64,000 bases of DNA from Allopusillimonas lactea. GTDB taxonomy: Bacteria > Pseudomonadota > Gammaproteobacteria > Burkholderiales > Burkholderiaceae_B. Position numbers and translations under genes: made by a program. This document shows positions 61,938 to 64,000 of the stretch, piece after piece; position 1 is the first letter of the stretch; each line of letters begins with the position of its first letter. The DNA is taken from the NCBI RefSeq assembly GCF_021653995.1, contig NZ_JAJJOZ010000010.1:1-64000 (forward strand), read 5' to 3'. The notes under the pieces are model-generated. The model had not been told where the DNA came from. It was given only the letters and a program-made list of their open reading frames with translations, and did not search any database.

Positions 61938-62015
61938 AAAACGGCTCAAGTGAACTGCCCCCCAAAGGTTGGATAGGTGTCCAACTTCTGGGGGGCAGTT
62001 CACTTGAGCCGTTTT
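61938..62015. repeat. Perfect 27-bp inverted repeat, terminator-like and IS-end-like
   Basis: The arms 61938-61964 and 61989-62015 are exact reverse complements; each contains CTCAAGTGAACTGCCCCCC or its complement. The 24-base centre is itself half-symmetric (AGGTTGGATA facing TGTCCAACTT). T-runs follow on both sides, so it can terminate the convergent gntR and dctM transcripts. TGAACTGCCCCCC...GTTGGA also resembles the ends of IS3-family elements, so it may be two such ends joined. Confidence 0.8.
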
Positions 62016-62072
62016 TTGTTCCGCACCTTCTCCGCTTCGCCGCCCTGATACGTTGATAGGGCGGCGGCGTGT

Positions 62073-63356
62073 TCAGTAGCCCAGCATTTTGGGCAGCCAC
62101 ATATAGGTCGAAGGCACATATGTCACGATGCCCAGTACGACCAGCAGCCACGCCAGGAAGGGCAGGCTTTCCTTCACCACCGCTTCTATTGGCGTTTTTC
62201 CTATACCGGCGGCGATGAACAGACACAATCCCACAGGCGGCGTCACCAAGCCGATAATCAGGTTGACTGTGAAGATCAGGCCAAACTGCAAGGGGTCAAT
62301 GCCGAACTCGGCCGCCATCGGTATCAGCAGCGGGCCGAACATTACCATGGCGGCGACCGTATCCAGGAACAGGCCCGCGATCAGCAAGATGATGTTAACC
62401 AAGAGCAAGAACACCAGCGGGTTGGTGGTGATGGCGGACAATGCTTCCGCGGCAGCCTGAGGCAGTTGCTCGGTCGTCATGATCCAGCTGGCGACGTTGG
62501 CCACGCCCATCATCAAGAACACCACCGACGAAATCACGCCTGTGCGGCGCAGCGCCGACCAGATCATAGGGGCAGTCAGCGTGCGGGTCACGAACAGGCC
62601 TATCAGCAGGGCATACAACACGGCAACCGCCCCCGCCTCGACCGGCGTGAATACCCCAAACATGATGCCCCCCACCATGATCACCGGCAGAAACGCCCCC
62701 ACAGCGAACTGACGCGTGATCGCAAGCCGTTGCAACAGGCTGTACGAACCTTTCTCGGCGGGGTAGCCGCGCTTGCGAGCGATCAGGTAAACGATGCCCA
62801 TCAGGCCGCCGCCTATCAATACCCCAGGCACCACACCGGCCGCGAACATCGCGCCCACCGATACGTTCTGCGCGACCAGTGCGTAGATGATCATCGGGAC
62901 ACTGGGAGGAATAATCGGCCCAACCGTTGCCGAACAGGCCGTGACGGCACAAGCAAAGCCCTTGTTCTTGTACTCGGCCTCCATTTTTGGGATCAGCATT
63001 GATCCGACCGCGCTAGCGCCGGCAACGCCCGAGCCATTGATCCAACCGAAAATCATACTCACCAGCACCGTAACCTGTCCCACGCTTCCGCGCACATGGC
63101 CGACCAGCATGCGCGAGAAGTTCAGGATGCGGTCCATGATGCCCGAACCGCCCATCAGCTCACCCGCGAGAATGAAGAACGGTATGGCGACGAGGGCGAA
63201 CATGTCCAGGCCAGTGAAAATGCGCTGCGGCAGCAGCGGCAGAAAATCAGGGTCAATCAGCAGAAACGCCGCGATTGTTGCCAGGCCGAGGGCGAAGGCC
63301 ACCGGCACCGCAAGCGAAAGCGCGGTAAAGAATGTGAGAATAAGCGCAGCGCTCAT
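62073..63356 (-). CDS. dctM: TRAP transporter large membrane subunit (DctM)
   Basis: A 12-helix inner-membrane carrier driven by ion gradients that imports an organic acid handed over by a periplasmic binding protein. The 427-residue protein shows the DctM signatures IPFFILAGELMGGSGIMDRI near 65 and GSGVAGASAVGSMLIPKM near 113, with ATVGPIIPPSVPMIIYA near 150. The start is one of two adjacent ATGs after AGGAGA. The binding protein gene is expected to the right, outside the window. Confidence 0.93.
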   Translation of the reverse strand: MSAALILTFFTALSLAVPVAFALGLATIAAFLLIDPDFLPLLPQRIFTGLDMFALVAIPFFILAGELMGGSGIMDRILNFSRMLVGHVRGSVGQVTVLVSMIFGWINGSGVAGASAVGSMLIPKMEAEYKNKGFACAVTACSATVGPIIPPSVPMIIYALVAQNVSVGAMFAAGVVPGVLIGGGLMGIVYLIARKRGYPAEKGSYSLLQRLAITRQFAVGAFLPVIMVGGIMFGVFTPVEAGAVAVLYALLIGLFVTRTLTAPMIWSALRRTGVISSVVFLMMGVANVASWIMTTEQLPQAAAEALSAITTNPLVFLLLVNIILLIAGLFLDTVAAMVMFGPLLIPMAAEFGIDPLQFGLIFTVNLIIGLVTPPVGLCLFIAAGIGKTPIEAVVKESLPFLAWLLVVLGIVTYVPSTYMWLPKMLGY

Positions 63357-63475
63357 CATTGTCTCCTGCGGCGCCATTGCCGTTTGTGTGCGGCTTGGCG
63401 TCTATGTTCTGATGGCTGGCAAGTGGCCCGACGGTTGTCTCGGCCCGGTCCGCCAGCCTTCTTTGTGAATGGATT

Positions 63476-64000
63476 TCAGCTCAGGCTTGCTTCATCCGAT
63501 GAAAGCGCATGCTCCACACCCTTGCGAGCCACTAGCAGCAACTGCACAATCATCAGCAAGCAGCCAACGGGGATGGCGGCATAGGGGATAGACAGGCTCA
63601 TGTCCCAAACCATGGGGTCTATCTGGCCCCGGATGTTGTAGATATAGATGAAGCCGTAGGTCATGCATGTCGTCAGGAAAACCAGATTCAGCAGGATGAC
63701 CAGACAGGCAAAGACTTTTCGTACTTTGGGTGGAAACAAGCCGACAACAAGGTTCACCGAGATATGGGCTCCTTCGCGCAGGGCCAGGCTGGAACCCAGG
63801 AACGCAGCCCAGATCATCAAGTACTTGGCAACCTGCTCCGCCCACGGGATTGGGTCTTCCGATACATATCGGGTGAAGACCGACAGCCAAATCACCACCG
63901 TCATTGCGGCTATCAGCGCTACGACCAGTGCGCAGGTTCCGTGCGTGACGAGCTTTTCAAAGGGAAGATCGGGGATCAAGGGCAACGTTGCCTGCTTGTC
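63476..64000 (-). CDS. dctQ: TRAP transporter small membrane subunit (DctQ), 5' end at or beyond the window edge
   Basis: A protein of at least 169 residues with four hydrophobic helices and the DctQ signature WAEQVAKYLMIWAAFLGSSLALREGAH shortened in the middle region (residues 48-75). The only in-window start would be TTG at 63985, and the frame stays open to the window end, so the true start may lie to the right. It reads into dctM after 120 bp. Confidence 0.88.
   Translation of the reverse strand, partial: DKQATLPLIPDLPFEKLVTHGTCALVVALIAAMTVVIWLSVFTRYVSEDPIPWAEQVAKYLMIWAAFLGSSLALREGAHISVNLVVGLFPPKVRKVFACLVILLNLVFLTTCMTYGFIYIYNIRGQIDPMVWDMSLSIPYAAIPVGCLLMIVQLLLVARKGVEHALSSDEASLS

Overview
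The window is a betaproteobacterial chromosome, most likely Alcaligenaceae (Bordetella/Achromobacter/Pusillimonas type). This rests on the conserved run tRNA-Phe, hemA, prfA, prmC, grxD, ubiX to the right of 44.4 kb and on high-GC codon use. From about 1 to 44.39 kb it is a plasmid-like integrative and conjugative element (ICE). A P4-type integrase sits directly at the 3' end of tRNA-Phe(GAA). The other end of the element lies left of the window.

ICE layout, left to right. (1) 0-5.4 kb: heavy-metal module with truncated lnt, lspA, a Cd/Zn/Pb P1B-ATPase with three metal-binding domains (two near-identical), and a divergent MerR regulator. (2) 5.7-10.5 kb: a region resembling the leading region of a conjugative plasmid, with radC, a DUF3560 protein, ssb and an SRAP (YedK) protein. 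Two diverged copies of a 240-bp leader and several strong hairpins lie between the genes. (3) 10.5-18.8 kb: cargo, with a universal stress protein and SulP transporter, then an arsenic operon (MFS gene diverging from arsR, arsC-trx, acr3, arsO-like, arsC-grx, arsH). (4) 18.9-28.8 kb: MOBF relaxase, coupling protein TraD and an stbABC-like stability operon. A lower-GC restriction-modification island (HNH nuclease, HTH-fused cytosine methyltransferase, Vsr) is inserted between traD and the relaxase gene. (5) 28.8-30.1 kb: iteron origin with a TrfA-like replication initiator. (6) 30.2-41.9 kb: a complete VirB1-B11 type IV secretion operon read leftwards, plus TrbM, a candidate entry-exclusion lipoprotein and a ribbon-helix-helix protein. 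(7) 41.9-44.2 kb: a two-gene toxin-antitoxin-like pair with an ADP-ribosyltransferase-like partner, then the integrase.

The chromosomal part continues with an MscS-family channel, ttcA, folB and a flavoprotein. A 14-bp minisatellite precedes a catabolic cluster: aldehyde dehydrogenase, Rieske oxygenase, its FMN/2Fe-2S reductase and a GMC alcohol oxidoreductase. This could oxidise a methyl or ether-type aromatic in three steps. Two paralogous GntR/HutC regulators follow, and a TRAP transporter (DctM, DctQ) converges from the right edge.

The replication, partition, conjugation, entry-exclusion and integration modules fit one element that can live as a plasmid or integrated, carrying metal and arsenic resistance. 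The best candidates for new biology are the ART-like toxin pair, the duplicated structured leaders upstream of radC and DUF3560, and the R-M island that split the relaxase operon.
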